A stretch of DNA of 37,540 nt from assembly GCA_020723165.1 (NCBI GenBank), contig DYJK01000022.1, positions 1 to 37,540 of the forward strand, in the 5' to 3' direction. Below the pieces are notes generated by a model, which was not told where the DNA came from, made no database searches, and worked only from the letters and a program-made list of their open reading frames with translations. This document shows positions 7,954-16,111 of this stretch, piece by piece. This DNA comes from Melioribacter roseus (lineage in GTDB: Bacteria; Bacteroidota; Ignavibacteria; Ignavibacteriales; Melioribacteraceae). Numbering within the stretch: the first letter of the stretch is position 1; each line of letters opens with the position of its first letter. Both the position numbers and the translations under genes were made by a program.

Positions 7954-8853
7954 ATGTCAATCGCAACCACAAATACAATTACAAAATTTGATGCATGGAT
8001 TGTTGCATCGCGCCCAAAAACTTTGCTGGCAGCATTGGTGCCGGTTATTGTTGGTTCTTCAATTGCAATCAATGATAATCACTTTAAACCGATAGCGGCA
8101 ATTGTTGCATTGATTTGCGCTTTACTCATTCAAATCGGGACAAATTTTGTAAACGATCTTTTTGATTTTCTTGCCGGGACCGATAAAAAAGAAAGAAGCG
8201 GTCCACAGCGTGCCGTTGCATCCGGTATTCTAACAACATCAGAAATAAAAATTGGAATCATCCTTTCATTTGGTCTCAGTTTCATTTTAGGATTATATTT
8301 AGTACATCTCGGTGGATTAGAAATTTTGCTACTTGGTGTAATTTCAATTATCGCTGGTATAGCATACACAGCGGGACCATTCCCTCTTGCATATAATGGG
8401 TTGGGAGACGTTGCTTCGTTTTTATTTTTTGGTTTAGTCGGAACTGTTGGTACATACTATGTACAAGCTCTTGAAATTTCGGCAACTTCATTTTGGGCAT
8501 CTATACCAGTAGGTGCACTAATTACAAATATATTGGTTGTGAACAACTACCGTGATAGAATTGAAGATCGATCGAATGGAAAAAATACATTGGCTGTTTT
8601 AATCGGTGAACGTTTTACAAGGTTACAATATGTTTTATTTATGATCATTTCTTACTCCATATTATTTGTAGTTTACTTTACATATAAATCAAGCATCTTT
8701 GTTTTCCTTCCAATATTAAGCTTACCTCTTTCGATCAAATTGGTAAAAATGATTTATACGTTACGGGGCAAAGATTTGAACAAAACATTGGAACTTACCG
8801 CAAAACTTTCTGCTCTTTACGGACTCCTCTTTGCGATTGGTATCATAATATGA
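7954..8853 (+). CDS. menA: 1,4-dihydroxy-2-naphthoate polyprenyltransferase
   Basis: A membrane UbiA-family prenyltransferase that attaches the polyprenyl tail to DHNA, giving demethylmenaquinone. It has 299 residues with about eight hydrophobic segments. The two Asp-rich Mg/diphosphate sites are visible: NFVNDLFDFLAGTD in the first third and NNYRDRIEDRSNGKNTLAV in the second half. RPKTLLAALVPVIVGSS near the N-terminus is typical of MenA. The open frame begins at a TTG at 7927 inside the upstream repeat; the ATG at 7954 matches the family N-terminus better. Its stop overlaps the menE start (ATGA). Confidence 0.94.
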   Translation: MSIATTNTITKFDAWIVASRPKTLLAALVPVIVGSSIAINDNHFKPIAAIVALICALLIQIGTNFVNDLFDFLAGTDKKERSGPQRAVASGILTTSEIKIGIILSFGLSFILGLYLVHLGGLEILLLGVISIIAGIAYTAGPFPLAYNGLGDVASFLFFGLVGTVGTYYVQALEISATSFWASIPVGALITNILVVNNYRDRIEDRSNGKNTLAVLIGERFTRLQYVLFMIISYSILFVVYFTYKSSIFVFLPILSLPLSIKLVKMIYTLRGKDLNKTLELTAKLSALYGLLFAIGIII

Positions 8854-10334
8854 TTAACATTTCAAATACTAAACACTGGTTAACAGAACAAGCAGAAAAA
8901 TTCAATAACAAACCGGCAGTTTTAATTAATAATAATTCGATTACTTATTTTGAATTATACAAATCTTCGTCAAATTTAGCTTTTCATTTACTTTCGATCG
9001 GCATTGTAGAAAATGATAATGTAGCAATTCTTTGCGGAAACAATATTGAATTTATCAAAACAGTAAATGCATTGTGGCTAATCGGCGCAGTGCCGGTTCC
9101 GCTTAATACAAGAAATAATGTTGAAGAAATAGAATCTCAAATTAAACATGCGGATGTAAAATTTCTGTTAATCGAAAAATCACTATCGGAAAAATTTTCT
9201 CGATTAAGCTTAGATAAAAAAATTGTATTAAATCCAATCGAAACAATAACCGATAATCAACGACCTTTGGCTCAAATCTCAAAACTCAGAACTCAAAACT
9301 CAGGACATTCAGCACTCGTTCTTTTCACTTCCGGCAGCAGCGGAAAACCGAAAGCCGTTTTACACACATTCTCAACTTTGTATGAAAGTGTTTTAATGAC
9401 AGATGGTTTATGCAATCTGGATAGCAGCGATGTTTGGCTCGCTTCGCTTCCGTTTTATCATATTGGTGGATTTATGATTTTAGTCCGTGCACTTTTGAGC
9501 GGTGCCATACTTGCATTCCCCGAATCTCTCAACCACGAAAGTATTTCAGCGGCTGTGCAAATGTATAATCCGACTCATGTTTCGATTGTATCGACTACCT
9601 TGAAACAATTTTTAGATAACGGAATAAATCCCAACGAGAACTTGCAATATCTTTTTCTCGGCGGCGGTCCGCTTAATGAAGGACTTTGCGGAGAAGCAAT
9701 TGCTAAAGGATTTCCAATCACAAAAGTTTACGGTTCAACAGAAACATGTTCTATGATTTCTGCATTGTGCAAAGAAGATTTTCATAATAAACCAAATTCG
9801 GTAGGCAAACCTTTAGGCGAAACGAAAATCAAAATATTAGATGAAAACGAAAAAGAAATTTTCGGTTCTGTTGGTGAAATTGCCGTACAAAGTAAAACCT
9901 TGCTAAAAGTTTATTACAATGATGAAAAAGAAACAGAAAAAAAATTTATAAACGGATTTTACCGCACCGGCGATTTAGGATGGATTGATAATGACAGTTT
10001 TCTATTTGTTCAATCGAGAAAGGAAGATATTATTATAAGCGGCGGAGAAAATATTTCAACAAAAGAAGTTGAAGAGGCAATAAAAACTTGTAAAGGTGTA
10101 CACGATACGTTTGTTTTTGGAATGAAAGACGAAACATGGGGCGAAGCTGTTTATGCAGTTATTTCATGCGGTGAAGATGTAACTGAACGGACAATTATCA
10201 AACACTTGCGGAAAAGTGTTGGTGCTTATAAAATTCCAAAAAAAATTTTTTTTCTAGAAAAAATACCCCGTTCAGAACTTGGGAAAGTTAACAAGGAAGA
10301 ACTTTTTAACCTCCTTAGCCTAAATGTTCATTAA
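8850..10334 (+). CDS. menE: o-Succinylbenzoate-CoA ligase
   Basis: Activates o-succinylbenzoate to OSB-CoA through an acyl-adenylate. It is a 494-residue ANL-superfamily ligase with the phosphate loop FTSGSSGKPK (159-168), the YGSTETC motif, RTGDLGWID with the ribose-binding Asp, and a C-terminal catalytic Lys around 479 in ELGKVNKEEL. The ligase family is broad; assignment as MenE rests on the operon. Residues about 141-152, just before the phosphate loop, are encoded by five tandem heptamers (9271-9305) that look like a repeat insertion in a surface linker. The last 20 bp overlap the convergent thioesterase gene. Confidence 0.93.
   Translation: MINISNTKHWLTEQAEKFNNKPAVLINNNSITYFELYKSSSNLAFHLLSIGIVENDNVAILCGNNIEFIKTVNALWLIGAVPVPLNTRNNVEEIESQIKHADVKFLLIEKSLSEKFSRLSLDKKIVLNPIETITDNQRPLAQISKLRTQNSGHSALVLFTSGSSGKPKAVLHTFSTLYESVLMTDGLCNLDSSDVWLASLPFYHIGGFMILVRALLSGAILAFPESLNHESISAAVQMYNPTHVSIVSTTLKQFLDNGINPNENLQYLFLGGGPLNEGLCGEAIAKGFPITKVYGSTETCSMISALCKEDFHNKPNSVGKPLGETKIKILDENEKEIFGSVGEIAVQSKTLLKVYYNDEKETEKKFINGFYRTGDLGWIDNDSFLFVQSRKEDIIISGGENISTKEVEEAIKTCKGVHDTFVFGMKDETWGEAVYAVISCGEDVTERTIIKHLRKSVGAYKIPKKIFFLEKIPRSELGKVNKEELFNLLSLNVH
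9271..9305 (+). repeat. Heptanucleotide tandem repeat inside menE
   Basis: Five consecutive 7-bp units: CTCAAAT, CTCAAAA, CTCAGAA, CTCAAAA, CTCAGGA. The period is not a multiple of three, so gain or loss of one unit would shift the menE frame. Similar 7-bp arrays occur at 16746-16780, 17401-17428 and 34350-34377. Confidence 0.8.
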
Positions 10335-10716
10335 GTTTTTTGAAGAACTCTTTAGGCAGTTCAATCTTTTTAAAATTTCCTTTAGAAACACAAACATGAA
10401 CAGTTTTTGCTTGTGCAGTAAATTCGCCGTCGTTTTTATAGAATCTATAAGTAATCTCAAACGAAGAATTTTTCAAAGAGCTTACCGATACATCAATACG
10501 CAACTCGTCACCGACACGAATCGGCTTTACATAGTCGGCTTCAGCGTGGAAAATAGGTAAAACATATTCTTGATCGAAAAAAAAATTCCGTTCGGTATGC
10601 AAACTTCTTAAAAAATCTTCATAAGCTGCGTGAACGTATTTAAAAATACTTGCGTAAAATATTATCCCGGCCGGGTCGGCATCATAAAAATAAACTTTTT
10701 GGTTTGAATTGAACAT
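10315..10716 (-). CDS. Hotdog-fold acyl-CoA thioesterase (4HBT type; possible DHNA-CoA thioesterase)
   Basis: A 4-hydroxybenzoyl-CoA-type thioesterase of about 133 residues. The motif YDADPAGIIFYASIF carries the catalytic-type Asp in DPAG, at the position of Asp17 of the Pseudomonas 4HBA-CoA thioesterase. An alternative GTG start lies three codons upstream at 10725; the ATG at 10716 has GGA just upstream. The gene is convergent with menE and overlaps it by 20 bp. Menaquinone synthesis needs a thioesterase to release DHNA from DHNA-CoA after MenB, and enzymes of this fold do so in other bacteria, so that role is plausible here. A YbgC-like housekeeping thioesterase cannot be excluded. Confidence 0.8.
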   Translation of the reverse strand: MFNSNQKVYFYDADPAGIIFYASIFKYVHAAYEDFLRSLHTERNFFFDQEYVLPIFHAEADYVKPIRVGDELRIDVSVSSLKNSSFEITYRFYKNDGEFTAQAKTVHVCVSKGNFKKIELPKEFFKKLNEHLG

Positions 10717-10840
10717 TTCCGTCACTTTTTATTCCAAACTTAACCAATGACTTCGACTAATTCTATTTTTTTTCTTTGAAATGGAACTTGTTTTACCGTT
10801 TTTCAATTTGTTAATTAGCAATCAAAATTATTGGAAATAG

Positions 10841-11848
10841 ATGGAAAACATTATACTTTTTCCCTTTTCAGAGTATTGGGGCGTTTACGTAGGATTCACA
10901 ATATTTGTATTATTAGTATTAGCATTAGATTTAGGCGTTTTTCACAGAGAAGCGCACGAAGTAACATTTAAAGAAGCAGCAATCTGGTCGGTTGTTTGGA
11001 TAGCTCTCGCTCTTCTTTTCAATCTTGCATTTTATTACTACGCAAATTGGAAATTTTCTACTCAGCCTGAATACGCTGCAATACCCGGTTTCATTCCGGA
11101 AGCTGCGGCAAAACAATCGGCTTTAGAATTTCTAACCGGATATATTATTGAAAAATCTCTCTCCGTAGATAATATTTTTGTATTTGTTGTGGTGTTTACT
11201 TTTTTTGCAATACCGGCAAAATATCAGCACCGGATTTTATTTTATGGAATTTTAGGTGCGTTGATTTTCAGGATCATTTTCATTTCACTCGGATCCATTC
11301 TTCTTCAGTATCATACACTAATAATTATCTTCGGCGTATTTTTAATCTTGACCGGAATTAAAATTTTATTTTCACCGGAGAAAGAAATTAATCCCGATAA
11401 AAACCCGGTTATAAAACTCCTTAAAAAAATCTTTCCCGTAACTCCTAACATTGAAGGACAAAAATTCTTTTTCCGCAAGGAAGGAGTATTGTATGCAACA
11501 CCACTTTTAGTCTGTTTGGTTTTTGTTGAATTGACCGACATAATTTTTGCAATTGATTCGGTTCCGGCAATTTTTGCTATTACCAAAGAACCGTTGATCG
11601 TTTTTACATCAAACATTTTTGCAATACTCGGTTTGCGTGCACTATATTTTCTTTTAGCCGGAGTCGTGAACAAATTCAAGTATTTGAAATACGGACTTGG
11701 ACTTGTACTTGTTTTTGTAGGTTTGAAAATGGCGTGGCTTAACGAAGCATTCGGCGGCAAGTTCCCGATTAGCTGGTCGCTCGGAATTATTGCCGGAATT
11801 ATTTCATTGTCAATAATAATTTCACTTGTCGCTACGAAAAAAAGATAA
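10841..11848 (+). CDS. TerC/Alx-family integral membrane protein
   Basis: A 335-residue inner-membrane protein with about nine hydrophobic segments. The two acidic signature motifs of the family are present: EKSLSVDNIFVF (104-115) and ELTDIIFAIDSVPA (230-243), the latter with Asp233 and Asp239. A charged cytoplasmic loop spans roughly 178-212. TerC/Alx proteins are linked to tellurite resistance, pH response and manganese export; recent bacterial work favours Mn2+ handling. Nothing in the neighbourhood (no ter genes, no yybP-ykoY riboswitch recognised upstream) narrows this. It is transcribed alone and ends at a clear terminator. Confidence 0.9.
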   Translation: MENIILFPFSEYWGVYVGFTIFVLLVLALDLGVFHREAHEVTFKEAAIWSVVWIALALLFNLAFYYYANWKFSTQPEYAAIPGFIPEAAAKQSALEFLTGYIIEKSLSVDNIFVFVVVFTFFAIPAKYQHRILFYGILGALIFRIIFISLGSILLQYHTLIIIFGVFLILTGIKILFSPEKEINPDKNPVIKLLKKIFPVTPNIEGQKFFFRKEGVLYATPLLVCLVFVELTDIIFAIDSVPAIFAITKEPLIVFTSNIFAILGLRALYFLLAGVVNKFKYLKYGLGLVLVFVGLKMAWLNEAFGGKFPISWSLGIIAGIISLSIIISLVATKKR

Positions 11849-11876
11849 GTGATTTCAGCAAAATTATCTCAAAAGG

Positions 11877-11904
11877 AACCCGGTTATGCCGGGTTTTTCT
11901 TTTT
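11877..11904 (+). terminator. Intrinsic terminator after the TerC-family gene
   Basis: AACCCGG (11877-11883) and CCGGGTT (11889-11895) form a 7-bp stem around a 5-base loop, followed by a T-rich run (TTTCTTTTT). It lies 28 bp after the stop codon. Confidence 0.88.
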
Positions 11905-11965
11905 CAATTATGCCTTACTCCGTTTCCCTCTTTTCATTAAATTGCAGACCAAATAAATCAGTCTG

Positions 11966-13228
11966 ATGAAAAAAATCGTTTTCATATTTTTATTTATTTC
12001 AATCACTTCTTTCGCACAAGAATTGAAAAGAGAGTATTATCCGAACGGAAAAACAAAATCCGAGGGATATTACGAGAATGGTATACGCAGTGGTGTGTAC
12101 AAAGAATATTATGAGAGCGGTAAAATTTGGAAAGAATGGTTTTTTGTAAACGGAAAAGAAGAAGGAATATCAACCTGGTATTTTGAAGATGGAACAAAAA
12201 GTATGGAGTGGAATTACCGGAACGGTAAACTTGAAGGGTTATCAAAATGGTATTATGAAAGTGGAGAACTTTGGGCTGAACCGAATTACGTAAATGATAC
12301 CCAGGAGGGATTTAATAAAACTTATTATAAATCCGGTGCCCTCCAGGCAATATGGAACTATATAAATGGTAAACTAAACGGCATCTCAAAAATATTTTTT
12401 GAAAATGGACAGGTTGAAGTGGAAAGAAATTATGTTGATGATCAATTAGAAGGAATCAGTAAAGTCTATTTTGATTTCGGTCTCATTGCTCTTGAAGCGA
12501 ATTACAAAAACGATCTGCTTGATGGTACCTCGTATTTTTATTATCCCGATGGCTCTATTAAAGTGATTGATACTTATGATAAAGGACAGATAGTGAAGCG
12601 CGAACGTTTCGGAATAGGCGGCAAGTTTGATAAAGTAGAAGAAAGTTTTACGGATTTTTACGATGAAGGAACTATGCGATCTGTGCAAAATTTCCACGAA
12701 GGAAAACTGCACGGCAAAGTTATTCATTACTACCCAAGCGGTTACCTGAAATCCGAGTTGAATTATATTGATGGTAAGTTGGAGGATGAATGCAAATTCT
12801 ATTACGACGACGGCATTATATCCGAAATTGCAGATTATTATGGCGGAATGAAAAACGGTCTATCAACAAAATTTAACCAGGATGGGGTAAAAATTGCTGA
12901 AGACAATTATGTTAATGACAAATTGGAAGCCACCTCAAAAACATTTTACATCAGCGGAGAAGTTCGATCAAAGCGAACTTATAGGAATAATAAACTGGAA
13001 GGAACAACAACCTATTATTATAAAAATGGAAAAACTCTAGCTGAGGAAAATTTCAGTAAGGGTTTAAAAGAAGGGATCTCAAAATGGTATTATGAAAACG
13101 GGCGTCTGTCTGATTTTTTAATTTACAAAAACAATCTTCTCAATGGGAAAATAATATCTTACTCTTTAGATGGAAAAGTAAGCGGTGAAAAAGAATATGT
13201 GAGTGGTGAATTAGTACAAACTAAATAA
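11966..13228 (+). CDS. Secreted MORN-repeat protein (MORN_2 type)
   Basis: A 420-residue protein with a Sec signal peptide (MKKIVFIFLFISITSFA, probable cleavage before QE). The rest, about residues 20-415, is built from roughly 16-17 degenerate repeats of 23-24 residues of the form WYY-x-NG-x(5-6)-Y-x-NGKLEGIS. This matches the MORN_2 beta-hairpin repeats found in exported proteins of Bacteroidota, sometimes labelled YwqK-like antitoxins. One unit near residues 205-220 is interrupted. No enzymatic domain is visible. A binding or scaffolding role at the envelope is the most that can be said. It converges on hsdM with a 22-bp gap. Confidence 0.85.
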   Translation: MKKIVFIFLFISITSFAQELKREYYPNGKTKSEGYYENGIRSGVYKEYYESGKIWKEWFFVNGKEEGISTWYFEDGTKSMEWNYRNGKLEGLSKWYYESGELWAEPNYVNDTQEGFNKTYYKSGALQAIWNYINGKLNGISKIFFENGQVEVERNYVDDQLEGISKVYFDFGLIALEANYKNDLLDGTSYFYYPDGSIKVIDTYDKGQIVKRERFGIGGKFDKVEESFTDFYDEGTMRSVQNFHEGKLHGKVIHYYPSGYLKSELNYIDGKLEDECKFYYDDGIISEIADYYGGMKNGLSTKFNQDGVKIAEDNYVNDKLEATSKTFYISGEVRSKRTYRNNKLEGTTTYYYKNGKTLAEENFSKGLKEGISKWYYENGRLSDFLIYKNNLLNGKIISYSLDGKVSGEKEYVSGELVQTK

Positions 13229-13250
13229 TATTCCGAAATAATTATCTTAA

Positions 13251-14708
13251 TCAATTTTTGTTATTCAAACCACTTATAATTTCTCTAAAATTTTCCAGAC
13301 TTGCTTCAACATTTTCGATGATCTCGGTTGCTAATATATCCGGATCCGGTAAATTCTCTGTGTCTGTTAAGCTTTCGTCTTTCAACCAAGTAATATCAAG
13401 ACTAGTTTTATCACGTGATATTATTTCATCATATGTAAATTTCTTGAATCTCTCCGTCTCTGTACGTTTAAATCTGTTCTTAGGATTATAACATTTTATA
13501 AAATTTTCAAGATGTTCATACTTTAATGTGTTTGTCTTTAATGTAAAATGCTGATTTGTTCTAAAATCGTAAATCCACACTTCTTTTGTCCATGGAGTTT
13601 TACTTGCCGGTTTGTTATCAAAGAAAATTACATTTGCTTTTACACCCTGAGCATAAAAAATACCGGTTGGTAATCGGAGTATTGTATGCAAATCAGTCAT
13701 CTGCAAAAGATTCTTTCTGACAGTTTCACCGGCACCGCCTTCAAACAAAACATTATCCGGAACAACAACAGCGGCTTTTCCATCGGGCTTAAGCATTGAT
13801 ACAATATGTTGTACAAAGTTTAACTGCTTATTAGAAGTAGTAACCCAGAAGTCTTGCCTCTCATAAGTTAATGATTCCCTTTTTTGAATTCCTTCTTCAT
13901 TTGTTATTGTTATACTACTCTTTTTGCCAAACGGCGGATTTGTTAATACATAATCATAATTAGTGTTTGGTTTTGATAAGAGACTATCCTCACGGGCAAC
14001 TAACGGTTCACTATCAAGGTCGCTTATGCTGTGCAAATACAAATTCATTAAGCATAAACGCGCTGCGCTTGGTACAATTTCCCATCCTTTGAATGTTTTG
14101 AATTTCAGATATTCCTTTTGTGTACGGTCAAGATTTTGTTTGCTCAGATAATTGTACGATGAAAGAAAAAATCCGCCCGTTCCGCATGCCGGATCAGCAA
14201 TTGTTTTCATTGGTTCGGGTTTAATACATTCAACCATGGCTTTAATTAATGCACGCGGAGTAAAATATTGACCGGCTCCGCTCTTGGTATCTTCCGCATT
14301 CTTTTCAAGAAGTCCCTCATAGATATCACCTTTTACATCAGTCTCCATCGTAAGCCAGTTCTCTTCATCAATAAGCTGAATAAGTTTATAAAGTTTTGCC
14401 GGATCTTGTATTTTATTCTGCGACTTGAAGAATATTTCACCCAGCATTCCTTTTTTCTTTCCGAGTTCCGTTAAAACAGTTACATAAAATACTTCCAGCT
14501 CTGCACCGGTTTTTGAACGGAGTTTTTCCCAATCGTATTTTTTATCGATTATTGTTTCTCTGTTGTATGGCGGTTTGGAATACTCGTAAGCCATTTTAAG
14601 AAACAACAGATATGTTAACTGTTCTAAATAATCTCCGTAGCTAACACCGTCATCACGGAGAATGTTGCAGTAGTTCCAAACTTTTGATACGATGGTTGCT
14701 GTTGTCAT
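13251..14708 (-). CDS. hsdM: Type I restriction-modification DNA methyltransferase subunit
   Basis: The N6-adenine methyltransferase subunit of a type I RM complex; two copies with one HsdS form the modification enzyme. It is 485 residues. An N-terminal helical domain (about 1-140) is followed by the catalytic core with TPRALIKAMVE, the SAM-binding motif ADPACGTGGF (171-180) and the catalytic TNPPFG (256-261). These motifs are intact, so modification activity is expected. The start overlaps the fic stop by 4 bp (ATGA), so hsdM is the last gene of the island's minus-strand run and depends on fic translation or the fic promoter. Confidence 0.95.
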   Translation of the reverse strand: MTTATIVSKVWNYCNILRDDGVSYGDYLEQLTYLLFLKMAYEYSKPPYNRETIIDKKYDWEKLRSKTGAELEVFYVTVLTELGKKKGMLGEIFFKSQNKIQDPAKLYKLIQLIDEENWLTMETDVKGDIYEGLLEKNAEDTKSGAGQYFTPRALIKAMVECIKPEPMKTIADPACGTGGFFLSSYNYLSKQNLDRTQKEYLKFKTFKGWEIVPSAARLCLMNLYLHSISDLDSEPLVAREDSLLSKPNTNYDYVLTNPPFGKKSSITITNEEGIQKRESLTYERQDFWVTTSNKQLNFVQHIVSMLKPDGKAAVVVPDNVLFEGGAGETVRKNLLQMTDLHTILRLPTGIFYAQGVKANVIFFDNKPASKTPWTKEVWIYDFRTNQHFTLKTNTLKYEHLENFIKCYNPKNRFKRTETERFKKFTYDEIISRDKTSLDITWLKDESLTDTENLPDPDILATEIIENVEASLENFREIISGLNNKN

Positions 14709-15847
14709 TCGTTATTTGAGAATAGTTTATAATATTGTTCAAACAAGAAGAATCGATTCCTTTTGTAACCGGTTAATTCTTTTAGTATACCCAACTCTTC
14801 AAATTGATTAATAATTGCATTTGCCGGTTTAGTTGTAACATTCAGAATTTTTTCAACATCTTTAACATTGATCAACGGTTTTTTATAAAGGAAGTTAATT
14901 AGATTCTTGGCATTTTTTACTCTCTTTCCGAGTGAGAGTAATTTCGTCCCTTCAATATTTTCTTTCAATTTTAGTATTTCCCTAAAGGTTTTAACTCCTT
15001 TATCCGATGTTTCGATTACGGCAACAAGAAAAAATTTGATCCATTGAATTAAATTGTTTGATGTCCGTATAAAAGTCAGGTTATCATAATACAATGATTT
15101 TTTTCTCTCAAAAAAATCTGAAAGGTATAGAGTTGGTTTATCCAATAAACCAGTTGATACCAAATAGAGCGTTATCATCAATCTCCCCAATCTACCGTTT
15201 CCATCAAGGAAAGGATGAATAGTTTCAAACTGATAATGTGCAATAGCAATTTTGATGAGATGCGGTACTTCTATTTTATCATTATGAATAAAATTTTCAA
15301 GATCATTCATCAAATCGGAAATCTCGGTATGATGGGGTGGGACAAAAACAGCATCTTTCAAAGTTGCGCCGCCAATCCAATTTTGACTTGTTCGGTATTC
15401 GCCAGGCATTTTCGATTCACCTCTTACTCCTTCCAACAAAATTTTATGGGCTTCTTTTAACAGCCGTGTAGATAGAGGAATTTCTTTTAATTTTTCTATC
15501 GAATAATTCAGGGCTTTAATGTAGTTCTGAACTTCGCTCCAGTCATCCCGTTTTTCGGGCGCTATTTCATCAATTGAAAGCAATGCTTCATCAACACCGG
15601 TTTTTGTACCTTCAATTTTGCTGGATGTTGTTGCTTCTTTTATCACATGCATTGATATAAAAAAATTAATATCAGGAACGTAGAGCGAAAAAGCATTAAG
15701 CTCGCCCAGCTTTTTATTTGCCTCGGCAAGAAGCGTATTAATTTTCGGATCTTTCCATGTCCATTCCAGATTTACCTTTGATGGCGTAAAACTTTTATAT
15801 TGATATTGCTGTATATATTGACCGGCTTTAAATTCTATTAAATCCAT
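14705..15847 (-). CDS. Fic-family AMP-transferase, class II, with C-terminal winged helix
   Basis: A 380-residue Fic protein. The N-terminal Fic_N region contains the inhibitory helix motif SSKIEG (75-80, pattern [ST]xxxE[GN]). This marks an autoinhibited class II enzyme. The active-site loop HPFLDGNGRLGR (211-222) is canonical, so AMP transfer to a protein hydroxyl is expected once inhibition is relieved. The last ~70 residues look like a winged-helix DNA-binding domain (KKPLINVKDVEKIL, then PANAIINQFEELGIL). The open frame begins upstream at a TTG at 15871; the ATG at 15847 is preferred. It lies between hsdS and hsdM, behind its own promoter with three phased repeats, and is coupled to hsdM. 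The targets are unknown. Confidence 0.92.
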   Translation of the reverse strand: MDLIEFKAGQYIQQYQYKSFTPSKVNLEWTWKDPKINTLLAEANKKLGELNAFSLYVPDINFFISMHVIKEATTSSKIEGTKTGVDEALLSIDEIAPEKRDDWSEVQNYIKALNYSIEKLKEIPLSTRLLKEAHKILLEGVRGESKMPGEYRTSQNWIGGATLKDAVFVPPHHTEISDLMNDLENFIHNDKIEVPHLIKIAIAHYQFETIHPFLDGNGRLGRLMITLYLVSTGLLDKPTLYLSDFFERKKSLYYDNLTFIRTSNNLIQWIKFFLVAVIETSDKGVKTFREILKLKENIEGTKLLSLGKRVKNAKNLINFLYKKPLINVKDVEKILNVTTKPANAIINQFEELGILKELTGYKRNRFFLFEQYYKLFSNNE

Positions 15848-15868
15848 TTTCAGCTCTTTTTGACTCCA

Positions 15869-15899
15869 CAAAAATAATTTATAATGGACTTTAAGTCAA
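15869..15899 (-). promoter_or_regulatory. Promoter of fic-hsdM (Bacteroidota-type)
   Basis: On the minus strand TTG (15899-15897) is followed after 20 bp by TATTTTTG (15876-15869), a perfect TAnnTTTG. The predicted start is about 15-20 bases before the fic ATG. The spacer contains operator-like repeat 1 (15880-15895), so a bound repressor would block the promoter. Confidence 0.65.
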
Positions 15900-15972
15900 T
15901 ATGTTCTACTATAATAATATATAATGGAGTTTAAGCGATTATCGGCAATTATAAACTAATGAAATGGAGTTT
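15880..15972. repeat. Three operator-like direct repeats at 40-bp spacing upstream of fic
   Basis: TATAATGGACTTTAAG (15880-15895) and TATAATGGAGTTTAAG (15920-15935) are 15/16 identical. A shorter third copy, AATGGAGTTT (15963-15972), lies at the same register. The common AATGGA core recurs exactly every 40 bp (T at 15885, 15925, 15965), close to four helical turns. Repeat 1 sits between the -33 and -7 elements of the fic promoter. This is the arrangement of a multi-site operator. The rest of the 264-bp gap up to hsdS holds no gene. Confidence 0.7.
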
Positions 15973-16111
15973 CTTTAATATAACCTATACAATTATCAAA
16001 CATGGTAAATCTTTAGAAAATCCATATCATCTCCATACCAACTCCCATTATTTTGTCTCAGGTTATTAAACTAAACTTCCTTCAAACGTCCATCAGAGGC
16101 GGACAATTTAA

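Noticed and set aside
9271-9305. CRISPR-like array
   Set aside because: The units are 7 bp with no spacers; no CRISPR array or cas gene was found anywhere in the window.
16089-16105. Possible terminator after hsdS (GTCC...GGAC)
   Set aside because: Only 4 bp of clean pairing and no T-run on the minus strand; it looks like a decayed GC-rich palindrome.
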